Shown here: in pieces, positions 9,783 to 18,829 of the stretch | How the letters are laid out: each line of letters opens with the position of its first letter | Numbering within the stretch: the first letter of the stretch is position 1 | Origin: Asticcacaulis aquaticus | Lineage (GTDB): Bacteria; Pseudomonadota; Alphaproteobacteria; Caulobacterales; Caulobacteraceae | Length of the DNA: 64,000 nt | Assembly: GCF_028550415.1 (NCBI RefSeq) | Contig: NZ_JAQQKX010000006.1 | Location: forward strand, 62,001-126,000 | Direction of reading: 5' to 3' | Made by a program: the position numbers and the translations under genes | The notes under the pieces: model-generated | Seen by the model: the letters and a program-made list of their open reading frames with translations, nothing else | Database searches by the model: none | What the model was told of the DNA's origin: nothing

Positions 9783-10646
9783 ATGTGCGATGACGACATC
9801 CACCAGGGACTGGTCCATGATCCGCGTCTGTCGCGTCGCGCGTTCGGGCTTGCGGCGGCGGGCGGGCTGACCCTCGCTTCCGCCAGCGTCCATGCCGCCG
9901 CGGCGGTGACCGATACGGCGGTCACGATAAAGACGCCGGACGGCGAAGCCGATGCGGTCCTGTTTCATCCGGCGGCGAAGGGCAAATGGCCCGCCGTTCT
10001 GATCTGGACCGACGTGATGGGCCTGCGCCCGGTGTTCGAAGACATGGGGCGACGGCTGGCGGCCGAAGGCTATGTCGTGCTGGTGCCGAACCCCTATTAT
10101 CGGGTGCGCAAATCGCCCGTGGTCGAGGGCACGTTCAACTTCGCCACCCCCGCCGACCGCGAAAAGCTCACCCCGCTGCGCGCCAGTATCACGCCGGAAG
10201 GGACCTTGCGCGACGCGGCAGCCTTCCTTGCTTTCCTTGATGCGCAGGCCGTTACCGACACGAAGCGCAAGGCGGGTGTTCAGGGTTATTGCATGGGCGG
10301 CCCGCTCGCCTTCCGGACCGCCGCCGCCGTACCTGATAGGATCGGCGCCGTCGCGTCGTTCCACGGGGGCGGTCTGGCCACCGATCAGCCGTCGAGCCCG
10401 CATCTGCTTATTCCGCAAACCAAGGCCGAGTACCTGATTGAAATCGCCGCTAATGACGACGCAAAAGATCCGGGGGCCAAGGCGCGCCTGAAGACGGCCT
10501 TTGCCGCAGCCGCGCGACCGGCCACGGTCGAGGTGTTCGAAGGCGCCGATCACGGCTGGACCGTTCGCACCAGTCAGGTTTACAACGAGGCCGCCGCTGA
10601 AAAAGCCTGGGCCAATCTGCTGGCGCTCTATAAACGCGCGCTTTAG
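9783..10646 (+). CDS. Exported dienelactone-hydrolase family protein
   Basis: A 287-residue alpha/beta hydrolase. The N-terminus has a twin-arginine export signal (SRRAFGLAAAGGL, residues 17-29) and a cleavage-like ASVHAAAA. The nucleophile elbow is GYCMGG, so the nucleophile is Cys as in dienelactone hydrolases, and the catalytic His lies in GADHGWTV near the C-terminus. Dienelactone hydrolases open lactone rings in aromatic degradation, but exported members usually have unknown substrates, and no aromatic genes are nearby. A longer open frame extends upstream, but the ATG at 9783 follows AAAGGGAG and starts the Tat signal. The 204-nt gap upstream is shared with the divergent fusion gene; I saw no clear operator. 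Confidence 0.85.
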   Translation: MCDDDIHQGLVHDPRLSRRAFGLAAAGGLTLASASVHAAAAVTDTAVTIKTPDGEADAVLFHPAAKGKWPAVLIWTDVMGLRPVFEDMGRRLAAEGYVVLVPNPYYRVRKSPVVEGTFNFATPADREKLTPLRASITPEGTLRDAAAFLAFLDAQAVTDTKRKAGVQGYCMGGPLAFRTAAAVPDRIGAVASFHGGGLATDQPSSPHLLIPQTKAEYLIEIAANDDAKDPGAKARLKTAFAAAARPATVEVFEGADHGWTVRTSQVYNEAAAEKAWANLLALYKRAL

Positions 10647-10775
10647 TTTCAATTATTGATTGGAATAGCCGTAAAAAGCCGGTGAGCTTTGTGGGTTACC
10701 AGCAGTTGGTTGTTTGGAAAGCCTTCTGGTCGCTTTCGCGGATCTTTACGTCTGTCCGATATGTTGAACCTTATA

Positions 10776-12605
10776 TCACGGTCGCCAGACATAGTCGGGG
10801 TGTGCGGTAATGCCTGACGGTATATCCGTCAGGTCCGCACCCTTTTTCGGATCGTCCTGCGACGCCTGATCGACGAAGCCGGAATAGGCACCCTTGCTTA
10901 GGGTCGGGCCGCCGCGCAGTTCAACATCGCCGTAAAGCTTCGCCGTGCCGCCGATGGTCGCCTTCGGCTCGAACATGCCGATGCCCATAAAGCTGGTGCG
11001 GACGACGGCCTTGTCCTTGACCGTGACGCCATTGGAAATGATGCTCAATCCGCCGACCACGGCGTCGCCCGATACTTCGCCGCTGAGGATCAGGGCGTGG
11101 TCCTCGATGCGGGCGCGACCCGTCACCTTGCCACCCAGAACGCGGGCCTGAGGCCCGACATAGACGGTGTCGTCCACCTGCGCGCCGTCGGCGACCCAGC
11201 CGCCGCCATTCTTATGCTTGTGGCCTTTGGCTGAAGGGGCAGGCGCACCGGCCTGATAGCCTTCGGGCATGGCCCCATCAAACGATGCCATCCACGGATA
11301 GCGATAGACCGAATGCCACGGCTGATCCCACTGGATCTTCTGGTATATGTCCGGCGCGCCCATGACGACCAGATAGAGCGCCTTATCGTCGGCCCTGACG
11401 GGGAAGATCATGTCGCCGTCCGCGCCATCGACCACCGGGCTAATGCGCGATTTGCCGTTGGCCCCGATGGCGACCACGCCCCAGCGCCAGTTCGAACCGG
11501 GATCGGCGACGGCCTTCGGTTCATCAGTAAGGCCGGGCAGGGCGTTGGCGGGCTTCGCCTGCACCACGCCACGGAACGTCACCGTGACCTTTTTCGCGCC
11601 CGCATCGGGGATCAGTTTCACGATATTGTAGCCCCAGCGCTGTGGCGCCCAATCGAACGGTACGGCGAACTGACGCTTCTTGGCATCGATCGGATCGAGC
11701 TGCGTCACGCGCAGGACGCGCTGCCCGTCGCGCTGATCATAAGACCCGTACTTTTCGCGATATACGACGCCCTGATCCGCACCGTCCGGGTTGATATAGT
11801 CCCAGTTGACGTTATGCAGGGCCCAGTTACCGAAGACGTCGTTCAGGTCGGCCACGCTCCAGCCCTGAGTACGCATCAGCACCACGAACGGATCTTCCTG
11901 CTCGTAACCCGCCTGACCGGGTTTCAGCGCCTTGGACCACAGGTCGTTGACGGCGGCATAGCCGTACTCGTTCTTCAGATATTCGAGGAACTGCCAGCTA
12001 CAGTAACGGTCGCGCGTCGAGCCGTAATAGAGGTGCGGGAAGTTGACTAGCATCTCCGAGCAATGGACGTTGTCGCGGAAGAACGGCAACTGATGCGTGA
12101 TCCAGTTGGCGTGGTTTTCCCACAGCCAGCCCGAATAGATCGAATCGCGGAAGCCGCGCGACGCCCCCTGAAGCCCGTGGGCGAATTCATGCGCCAGCCC
12201 CCAGTTGTCTTTCAGCGACAGAGGGTGAATCCACATCCCCATATCGCGCTCGCCCGTCGGGCCGCCGGACAGGGCGAAGGTCGGGTCGAGATTGATATTG
12301 GCCTTGTGCTTCTTATCGGTGTCGCAGTAGGGGACGGCGAATTCGGTCCCCTGCATGTAGAATTTCCATATATATTCAAGCTTTTCGCCCGCCGACACCG
12401 CGTCGGCCTTGTTGACCGCGCCTTCTTTCCAGCGGAAGGCGTAGTGCTCGGTCTCATATTGCACCGGGGCTTCTTCGGGCGTGCCGGACACCACGGTATA
12501 GGTGCCGCTCTTGCAGGCTTCGCGCGCGTTGCCCTCTTGAGCATTTGCAGCGGACGAGACGGCGAGGGCGGTCAGCAGGGCCGCCGTGGAAATCAAAGCG
12601 CGCAT
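10776..12605 (-). CDS. Svx/AvrXca-family secreted gluzincin metallopeptidase with C-terminal beta-helix repeats
   Basis: A 609-residue secreted protein with a Sec signal peptide (cleavage near ANAQ, residue 22). It contains the zinc motif HEFAH (His139, Glu140, His143) and a glutamate in WLWENHANW (Glu163) spaced as in gluzincin peptidases. Sequence and layout match the Svx/AvrXca (DUF6055) family, known as secreted virulence/avirulence proteins of soft-rot and Xanthomonas bacteria. I recall reports linking Svx to plant cell-wall glycoproteins but could not check them. The last third (about 470-575) is a run of short imperfect repeats (VDDTVYVGPQARVLGG, RARIEDHALILSG) resembling a left-handed beta helix. 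It starts 8 nt after the GH127/146 stop, so arabinosidase and peptidase are co-transcribed, consistent with deglycosylating and cutting the same glycoprotein. Confidence 0.85.
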   Translation of the reverse strand: MRALISTAALLTALAVSSAANAQEGNAREACKSGTYTVVSGTPEEAPVQYETEHYAFRWKEGAVNKADAVSAGEKLEYIWKFYMQGTEFAVPYCDTDKKHKANINLDPTFALSGGPTGERDMGMWIHPLSLKDNWGLAHEFAHGLQGASRGFRDSIYSGWLWENHANWITHQLPFFRDNVHCSEMLVNFPHLYYGSTRDRYCSWQFLEYLKNEYGYAAVNDLWSKALKPGQAGYEQEDPFVVLMRTQGWSVADLNDVFGNWALHNVNWDYINPDGADQGVVYREKYGSYDQRDGQRVLRVTQLDPIDAKKRQFAVPFDWAPQRWGYNIVKLIPDAGAKKVTVTFRGVVQAKPANALPGLTDEPKAVADPGSNWRWGVVAIGANGKSRISPVVDGADGDMIFPVRADDKALYLVVMGAPDIYQKIQWDQPWHSVYRYPWMASFDGAMPEGYQAGAPAPSAKGHKHKNGGGWVADGAQVDDTVYVGPQARVLGGKVTGRARIEDHALILSGEVSGDAVVGGLSIISNGVTVKDKAVVRTSFMGIGMFEPKATIGGTAKLYGDVELRGGPTLSKGAYSGFVDQASQDDPKKGADLTDIPSGITAHPDYVWRP

Positions 12606-12613
12606 CGGGAATC

Positions 12614-14980
12614 CTATTGAGCAGTGAACAGGCGCAGGCCGAAGACCATGCCGGTGGAGCGGTTGTTGGTCGGTTGCAGGCGGACGAGGACCGTCGATTT
12701 GCCCCTGGTGAGCGCTTCGGGGATGTCGTAGGTCTCGTCGAAGAACTCGCCCGGTTTAGGCGCGTTCGGATGCGAGACGCTGACGGCCTTTTGCCCGTCG
12801 ATCAGGATGTCGTAGGATCGTTTGTCGTCGCCCCAGTAGGTCGCCTGAAGTTTCAGCGGACCCGGGTCTTTGCCGTCGTCGTGGCGCACCTTCATCGTGA
12901 ATTGCATGAAGCCGCCCTGACGCGCGTCGCGCCCGTTGCGCCCGCGATAGGTGCCCGGCCACGAGACGTCCGATTCGAGATTGTGGTCGCGTTCGGGCTG
13001 CATCTCACCGAGGTACATGACATCCACCGAGCGCGCCGCCAGATCGCGCTGACGTTCCTGTTCGGCGAGGAAGGCGGCTTCTTCGGTTGTCCACTGAGTC
13101 TGGGTGAATTTCTTGAAATAGACGCCGCTACGGCGTTCATACTGGCTGTAAAACGGCACGAAATCCATGTCGCCGGGACGACCGGAGCCCTGCGTGCGGT
13201 AATGAGCCTTGTCCGGCGCCACCGGTTTGAACGTCGCCAGCAGGTCGTCGCCGACCAGCGCCGGTTCGGTGCCCGTATAGGGCATCTCGACCGAACCGAG
13301 ATCGGCGGCCAGCACCAGCGGCCCGTGCAGCAGGGCACCAACCTGCGCATTATCGCTGGTCGCTTCAAAACGCAGGTCGAGCGGCAGGCGGAGTTTGACC
13401 TTGTCGCCCGCGCTCCAGACGCGCTCGATGATCAGATAACCGCCGTTGCGCGTGCCCTTGACCGGCTTGCCATTGAGGCTGAGATCGGCGGTCTTTGCCC
13501 ACGCCGGGACGCGCAGGGCCAGCTTGAAGGCCGTCGGACGACGCAGGGCCGGGATCGACAGGTGGATATCGCCGTCATAGGGATAGCCGGTATCGAGGCG
13601 GATTTGCGCGCCTTTTGACGCCCATTTCGCGGTCGCCGGGATGTACAGATTGACGAACAGGGTGTCCGTCGTCTCCCAGAAGATCGACTCGCCGTGCTTG
13701 GCGTGGCTTTCCATCCCCGAGCCGTGGCAGCAGGTCCAGTTGTCGACCGGATCGGAGAAGCCACGCGCGGCCCCGGTAAACAGCGGTGTCATATAGCTGA
13801 ACATCCCGGTCTTCGGGTTTTGCTGTGCCAGGACGTGATTGAAGTGGGCGCGCTCGAAATAGTCGAAATAGCGCGCGTCCGGGTTCCAGCCGTACAGGTG
13901 CCGCGTCAGCTTGAGCATATTATAGGTGTTGCAATGCTCGCAGGTCGCTTCGGTAATGTGCTTGGAGATCGTATCCGGCGCGAAGAAATATTCGCGGTCG
14001 GCATTGCCGCCGATGACGTAGGAATGGTGGTTGACGACGCGCTCCCAGAAGAAGCTGGCGGCTTTCTGGTGTTCCGGCTGGCCGGTGACCTCGTATAGGG
14101 TCGCTTCGCCCAGAAGCTTGGGCACCTGCGTATTGGCGTGATTGTTGGCCAGCTTGTCCTCGCCCGCCATCAGCGGATCGATGATGCGCTTGTGGTGCAG
14201 ACGGTTGGCCAGAGCCAGCCAGCGCGGGTTCTGCGTGCGGCGGTAAAGCTCGGCGAACGAGTCGTTCAGCCCGCCGAATTCACAATCCAGCACCTTCTGC
14301 ACCTGCTCGTCGTTCAGGGCGCGGAAAACCTTGTCGATATAGACGCCAAGCCCGACAGCGACGGTCAGGCCCTTGTCGTGACCGCAGAAGGTCTGGGCGT
14401 CGAACAGGCCGCTATAGAGCTTGTGCCAGTTATAGAGCGGCACCCAGCAGCCGTTGAGGTCGAAGCCGGCCGAGCGGATATCGCCCACCATGATTTCCGG
14501 GAAGATTTCCTTGCCGTCGACGACCGTGCCGTCCTTGCGCTTGCGCGTGAAGCCCGCGACATAGCCGTCGCCCTGAGCGCCCTGAATCAGGGCCAGTTCG
14601 TCGATGATATAGGCGGCGCGTTGCTTCAGCACGACATTGCCCGTCTGAGCGTGCATAAGCGAAATGGCCGACAGATAATGGCCCAGGCTGTGTCCGGCGA
14701 TGGTGTCGCGCTCCCAGCCGCCGTACATCTCGGCTCTGGGCTTCAGGCCCGCGCCCTTGCGGAAATTGTGCAGCAGGCGGTCCGGATCGACGCTGAGGAG
14801 GTACCGCTCATTGACATCGACCGCCGTTTTGAACGGCGAGGGCAGAAGGCGCACATCCGACAGCGGTAGCGAGCGCAGGCCGGGTCTTGCTGCTGCCGTG
14901 GCGGGAATCGCCGCCAGCAGCCCTAAGGCCGCTGTACCGGTCATGAGGTCGCGCCGCGTGGTGTGAGTCGAGCCGGTCAT
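12614..14980 (-). CDS. GH127/GH146 (DUF1680) beta-L-arabinofuranosidase, exported
   Basis: A 788-residue enzyme with a Tat signal (TTRRDLMTGTAALGLLAAIPATAAA). The core is an (alpha/alpha)6 barrel of the DUF1680 type, beginning LPLSDVRLLPSPF and YLLSVDPDRLLHNFRKGAGL, which is closer to GH146 than to the short Bifidobacterium GH127. The zinc/nucleophile residues are present: Glu344, Cys347 and Cys350 in TEATCEHCNTYN, and the Cys417-Cys418 pair in WTCCHGSG. In characterised relatives these Cys/Glu residues bind zinc and one Cys is the nucleophile that cleaves beta-L-arabinofuranosides, notably Hyp-linked arabino-oligosaccharides of extensins. It leads the operon with the Svx-like peptidase. A GGAGG ribosome site precedes the ATG, and the operator at 15004-15016 lies 24-36 nt upstream. 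Confidence 0.9.
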   Translation of the reverse strand: MTGSTHTTRRDLMTGTAALGLLAAIPATAAARPGLRSLPLSDVRLLPSPFKTAVDVNERYLLSVDPDRLLHNFRKGAGLKPRAEMYGGWERDTIAGHSLGHYLSAISLMHAQTGNVVLKQRAAYIIDELALIQGAQGDGYVAGFTRKRKDGTVVDGKEIFPEIMVGDIRSAGFDLNGCWVPLYNWHKLYSGLFDAQTFCGHDKGLTVAVGLGVYIDKVFRALNDEQVQKVLDCEFGGLNDSFAELYRRTQNPRWLALANRLHHKRIIDPLMAGEDKLANNHANTQVPKLLGEATLYEVTGQPEHQKAASFFWERVVNHHSYVIGGNADREYFFAPDTISKHITEATCEHCNTYNMLKLTRHLYGWNPDARYFDYFERAHFNHVLAQQNPKTGMFSYMTPLFTGAARGFSDPVDNWTCCHGSGMESHAKHGESIFWETTDTLFVNLYIPATAKWASKGAQIRLDTGYPYDGDIHLSIPALRRPTAFKLALRVPAWAKTADLSLNGKPVKGTRNGGYLIIERVWSAGDKVKLRLPLDLRFEATSDNAQVGALLHGPLVLAADLGSVEMPYTGTEPALVGDDLLATFKPVAPDKAHYRTQGSGRPGDMDFVPFYSQYERRSGVYFKKFTQTQWTTEEAAFLAEQERQRDLAARSVDVMYLGEMQPERDHNLESDVSWPGTYRGRNGRDARQGGFMQFTMKVRHDDGKDPGPLKLQATYWGDDKRSYDILIDGQKAVSVSHPNAPKPGEFFDETYDIPEALTRGKSTVLVRLQPTNNRSTGMVFGLRLFTAQ

Positions 14981-15003
14981 GTCATGCCTCCGTTTGTTTA
15001 TTG

Positions 15004-15016
15004 GTATACCATATAC
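15004..15016. promoter_or_regulatory. GTATAYNNTATA operator 1, upstream of the GH127/146-Svx operon
   Basis: GTATACCATATAC is a near-perfect inverted repeat of GTATA around 3 nt, inside TTGGTATACC. It lies 24-36 nt before the leftward GH127/146 start, so it would overlap the -10 or transcription start. It matches the GTATAYNNTATA pattern shared with seven other intergenic sites in this locus. The 14981-15297 gap (317 nt) also holds operator 2; the rest shows no gene. Confidence 0.7.
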
Positions 15017-15192
15017 AAATGAAGGGGCAAGTCGTTTATGTCCGACTTATGACCTTGCGATAAACCGAAAACGAAAGCGCCCTATATACACATTAATATC
15101 GCAGGATAATTTTACGCCTTGAGACCTCTCGATATGGTGTGACATCGTGACAACAGATTTTGTCCTGTTAATAAAAATGACATTTATTGGTC

Positions 15193-15205
15193 GTATATCG
15201 TATAA
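15193..15205 (+). promoter_or_regulatory. GTATAYNNTATA operator 2 with adjoining -35 box, upstream of the TonB receptor
   Basis: GTATATCGTATAA is followed 6 nt later by TTGACT (15212-15217), a good -35. The -10 is less clear (about 15235-15243). A very similar 18-nt stretch precedes TTGACT at operator 3. A bound regulator would block or contact polymerase at the -35. The leader from here to the receptor ATG is about 80 nt. Confidence 0.7.
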
Positions 15206-15297
15206 AATATTTTGACTACCGACGTTTTTCGTGTCCTTCTTACCCTCAGACGAGCGCACAGTCAGGGGACGGGGCGCCACATTGTCGAGGGATCAAG

Positions 15298-18075
15298 ATG
15301 CTAAACGTCAGTAAAAAGAAAACCTTTATGCTGGCCGCTACGGGGTTGGCGGTCATCATGCACTGCACGCCGGTGTTCGCTCAGACGACCACGGCGCCTG
15401 CGGCGGAAGCCGACGACGAAGAAACCGTCGTCGTCGTCAAAGGCCTGCGCAAAAGCCTGCAGTCGGCCGTGGACAAGAAGCGCAAGTCCGCGCAGATCGT
15501 CGACGCCATCGATGCCGAAGACGTCGGCAAGCTGCCGGACAACAATGTGGTCGAAGCTCTGGCGCACGTCACCGGTGTTCAGATCACGCGCGCCCGTGGC
15601 GAAGGCGAAAGCCTGATGATCCGCGGCATGAGCGACGTTCAGACGACCCTGAACGGAAGCCCGAACAATGCCGGTGTCGGTCGCGCGGCCTCGCTGAACG
15701 ACATTCCGGCCGAACTGCTGAAATCGGTTCAGGTCTATAAGACCCGCACCGCCGATCAGGTCGAAGGCGGGATCGCCGGTACGGTGAACGTCGATCTTCG
15801 CCGTCCGCTCGACCTGAAAAAGGGCTGGACCCTCGCGGGCAGCGTCCGCAACGTCTATGGCAGCATCGGCGATACCGAAAGCCCTTACGGCAGCGCCCTG
15901 ATCGCCAAGCGTTTCGACACGCCCTATGGCGAGATGGGCTTCCTGGTTAACCTGTCCTATCAGGAAAATAACTATAACGAACAATATGTTCAGAGCGAAA
16001 CCCCGGCATCGTTCTGGTGTTGCGGCACCCAGTGGACCAGCGTGCCCGGCGCGACCGATGCTCAGAAGGCCGCGAACAATATCTCCATCTATCGTGCACA
16101 GTACGGCGTCGAAAGTGGTAAGGTTCGCCGTCCGTCGCTAAACGCGTCCTATCAGTGGCGCATCAATGATCAGCTGGATGTCGTGCTCGAAGCCTCGTCG
16201 TTCAAATCACGCGAAAACCGTGCCTATAGTGCGCTCAACACCCGCATCAAGGACAGCCCGGGCGTTTTGTCGAACATCCGCTACGCCGCCGACGGCAAGA
16301 CGATCATCGGCATGACCGTGACGGACCCGAACACGACGGATGGCGATATCCTGCCCGTCGGTCCGACGTCGCGCGACGACTTCAATGTGGCCGAAAACAA
16401 TCGCGTCAACTTCGAAGCGCACTGGCACAACGAAAAGACCAACGTCAATTTCACGGCCTATCGTGATGAAAATTCGTTCAATAACCAGTGGATGACCCAG
16501 ACCCTGCGTCTCAAAGGGTTGACCGGCTTTACCATCGATATGGTGTCGAACAAGATTCCCGGCGGTGGTCCGTTCGTGGAATATCTCGGTGCCAGCCCGT
16601 CGAACATAAGCAACTACACGCTCAAGGAATTCGAAGACGGCAAGGGTTTCGAAAGCAGCAAGGAAACGGTCTTTGCGCTCGATGTCACGCATCGTCTCAG
16701 CGATGACAAGTTCTTCCGCACCCTGCAACTGGGCGTTCGTCATACCGACCGCGATCTGGGCCGCGCCTATGGTTACCGCTACGCTGGGTTCAATACACCG
16801 GTAGCCCTCACCAGCGTTCCGGGTGGCAGCACCTACGAACTGGTTCAGAGCGAAGCGGGCGGTTCGGGCCTGCCGAGCTGGTATCGCATTTCACGCAACA
16901 GCCTGCTGCAAAACTACGATGCTTTCCGGCAGTACCTGTTCACCCAGCGCTCCTACCATGGAGGATCGGGCGACTGGGACGACAAGGTGGTCGATACTGA
17001 ACAACTGCTCGGCAGCTTCGAATCCAATGAAAAGACGTCGGCCATCTATGCCCAGATTACCTATGGGTTCAATGTCGGCGCTATTCCGGTCGACGGTATC
17101 GTCGGTGTACGCTCTGTGACCACCGCAGGTAACAGCACGACCATGAGCCGTCGCAATATGCTGGTGAACGGCGTCTACATGGAAACGCCCTTCGAGGTGT
17201 ATCAGGAAGGCGAGGGTACAGATGTCATGCCTAATGCCAATGCGGTGATCCACTTCACGCCGAAACTGCAGCTGCGTCTCGCTTACGGCGTCAATATCCA
17301 GCGCCCGAACTTCTCGGATACCAGCACCTTCGTCTTCTACGATACCCTTGGCTGTAACTGTGGTTACGGTGGCAACCCGAACCTGCGCCCGAACAAGGAA
17401 ACCAGCTATGATGCGTCGCTGGAATACTATTTCGGCCGCGGGGGTATCCTGTCGGCAGCCATCTACCAAAAGGAACCGGATGGCTTCATCATCTGGGGCT
17501 ATACCTTCGAAGATTACAATGGCTCGCGTTATCGCATCAGCCGCCCGGTCAATGCCGCCGGTGGTATGTTCCAGGGTATTGAACTCAACGCGCAGGGCTT
17601 CTTCGACTTCCTGCCGAAGCCGTGGAGCAATTTCGGTGCTCAGGCCAATGTGACCTATAACAACAAGGCCGAGATACTTTTCGAGTACTATAACGGTGAG
17701 CCGATCACCCAGGCGCAGATCGACACGATCCCGGGTATCTTCGACGCGCCGAACAACTCGAAAACGACCTATAACTTTGCGCTTTACTATGACACACCGA
17801 AGCTGAGCGCGCGTGTCGCCTATAACTATCGCGACAAGTGGCGCGCCAATCTCGACGGCTATTCGGCCCTCGGTTACAGCACCTATTACCAGCCAACGGA
17901 GCGTCTCGACGCGGCCATCAACTGGACGCCGGTGAAATATATGACGCTGTCGCTGGAAGGTACGAACCTGACGGAAAACAATACAAACACCTATTACGGG
18001 GCGAATAATATCATTCCCGCCGGTGTTCGGGTGGCGGCTCGTACGATCCAGTTGAGTGCGCGTTTCCGCTACTAA
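15298..18075 (+). CDS. TonB-dependent outer-membrane receptor (TonB-Xanth-Caul type)
   Basis: A 925-residue outer-membrane transporter. A signal peptide (cleavage near VFAQ, residue 29) is followed by a TonB box-like EETVVVVKG (about 41-49). A plug domain comes next with AIDAEDVGKLPDNNVVEALAHV and the QVYKTRTADQVEGGIAGTVNV segment typical of the TonB-Xanth-Caul family. A 22-strand barrel ends in IQLSARFRY with a terminal aromatic. Family members import oligosaccharides or glycoconjugates in Caulobacter and Xanthomonas. Its position between the arabinosidase/Svx operon and the lectin/peptidase/GH97 operon, and the operator before it, suggest uptake of glycopeptides or arabino-oligosaccharides. 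I used the ATG at 15298, which has a signal peptide and a GAGGGA site; an in-frame start further upstream lacks both. Confidence 0.93.
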   Translation: MLNVSKKKTFMLAATGLAVIMHCTPVFAQTTTAPAAEADDEETVVVVKGLRKSLQSAVDKKRKSAQIVDAIDAEDVGKLPDNNVVEALAHVTGVQITRARGEGESLMIRGMSDVQTTLNGSPNNAGVGRAASLNDIPAELLKSVQVYKTRTADQVEGGIAGTVNVDLRRPLDLKKGWTLAGSVRNVYGSIGDTESPYGSALIAKRFDTPYGEMGFLVNLSYQENNYNEQYVQSETPASFWCCGTQWTSVPGATDAQKAANNISIYRAQYGVESGKVRRPSLNASYQWRINDQLDVVLEASSFKSRENRAYSALNTRIKDSPGVLSNIRYAADGKTIIGMTVTDPNTTDGDILPVGPTSRDDFNVAENNRVNFEAHWHNEKTNVNFTAYRDENSFNNQWMTQTLRLKGLTGFTIDMVSNKIPGGGPFVEYLGASPSNISNYTLKEFEDGKGFESSKETVFALDVTHRLSDDKFFRTLQLGVRHTDRDLGRAYGYRYAGFNTPVALTSVPGGSTYELVQSEAGGSGLPSWYRISRNSLLQNYDAFRQYLFTQRSYHGGSGDWDDKVVDTEQLLGSFESNEKTSAIYAQITYGFNVGAIPVDGIVGVRSVTTAGNSTTMSRRNMLVNGVYMETPFEVYQEGEGTDVMPNANAVIHFTPKLQLRLAYGVNIQRPNFSDTSTFVFYDTLGCNCGYGGNPNLRPNKETSYDASLEYYFGRGGILSAAIYQKEPDGFIIWGYTFEDYNGSRYRISRPVNAAGGMFQGIELNAQGFFDFLPKPWSNFGAQANVTYNNKAEILFEYYNGEPITQAQIDTIPGIFDAPNNSKTTYNFALYYDTPKLSARVAYNYRDKWRANLDGYSALGYSTYYQPTERLDAAINWTPVKYMTLSLEGTNLTENNTNTYYGANNIIPAGVRVAARTIQLSARFRY

Positions 18076-18097
18076 GAGACGTTGTTAAGATAGAAGG

Positions 18098-18131
18098 AAA
18101 GGCCTCAGCCGTTCGCGGTTGGGGCCTTTTT
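18098..18131 (+). terminator. Rho-independent terminator after the TonB receptor
   Basis: AAGGCCTCAGCCG, a TTCG loop, then CGGTTGGGGCCTT and a T run. The 13-bp stem has two G-U pairs. It ends the receptor transcript 20 nt after its stop and separates it from the operator-3 promoter. Confidence 0.85.
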
Positions 18132-18142
18132 CATAACGCAAA

Positions 18143-18155
18143 GTATATCGTATAA
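18143..18155 (+). promoter_or_regulatory. GTATAYNNTATA operator 3 with -35 box, upstream of the lectin-like/S9/GH97 operon
   Basis: GTATATCGTATAA, then AGTAT and TTGACT at 18161-18166. Operator and -35 are almost the same as at operator 2, which suggests the two promoters respond in the same way. The downstream unit runs 18217-23106. Confidence 0.7.
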
Positions 18156-18216
18156 AGTATTTGACTTTGTGATGAGATCGGAGGACCATGCGCAGGTGTT
18201 TTTCAGGGGTAATCCA

Positions 18217-18756
18217 ATGCTGGCAAAAGTGATGGGTTTAAGCGTGATTTTGGGAGGCCTGGCCGGGGCGGCTTTGGCGGAGACCGTCGTTCTGAACGTG
18301 CCCGGTACGGCCATGCCATGGAGCCTTAAGGCCAATCCCAACATTCCGTTCGGGCGCAATGACGGCACCAAGCCGGTTGAGGTCAAGGGCCTGAAAATCG
18401 TGCCGGGGGCGTCGATCCGCATTACGGCGACCGGCACGACCTCGACTATTCCCGGCGGGGCTTTTTTCGGACCGGCGGGGCAGGCCGATTTCGTCGCGAC
18501 GGAGCAGCCCGGTGGGTCGGGCACGTTGTTTCCGGCGCGCTTTATCGATCCGTCCAGCTATCCGGTGCATCTGAATGAACTGGTCGGCGTGTTCGTCGAT
18601 GACAAAGGGGCGCTGGTGGCACGGCCTTTTGCCGTAGGAGAGGCCTTTACCGTAACCGTCCCGGCGCGCGCTAAAAAACTCCAGTTCGGATTGAACGACG
18701 ATATTTTCGCCGACAATGCCGGTACGCTGACGGTTACGGTGATCACCGAAGACTAA
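18217..18756 (+). CDS. Secreted LecA-like (galactose-binding-fold) protein of unknown role
   Basis: A 179-residue protein with a Sec signal (VMGLSVILGGLAGAALAE). The mature part is all-beta in appearance and ends with LQFGLNDDIFADNAGTLTVTV. The Asn-Asp-x-x-x-x-Asn-x-Gly pattern resembles the calcium/sugar site region of LecA (PA-IL)-type and related jelly-roll proteins. The preceding IVPGASIRITATGT and the mid-protein loop also fit that fold. A galactose- or arabinose-binding role is inference. The ATG at 18217 has AGGGG 8 nt upstream; an earlier in-frame ATG at 18169 would bury the signal peptide. It is the first gene of the operon with the S9 peptidase and GH97 enzyme, 73 nt before the former. 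Confidence 0.6.
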   Translation: MLAKVMGLSVILGGLAGAALAETVVLNVPGTAMPWSLKANPNIPFGRNDGTKPVEVKGLKIVPGASIRITATGTTSTIPGGAFFGPAGQADFVATEQPGGSGTLFPARFIDPSSYPVHLNELVGVFVDDKGALVARPFAVGEAFTVTVPARAKKLQFGLNDDIFADNAGTLTVTVITED

Positions 18757-18829
18757 GGCGGCACGCACCTTTAAGTTTACGCCCGGCGGCTCAGGTCGCC
18801 GGGTCACGTGTATGAGAGAAGTACCTGTT

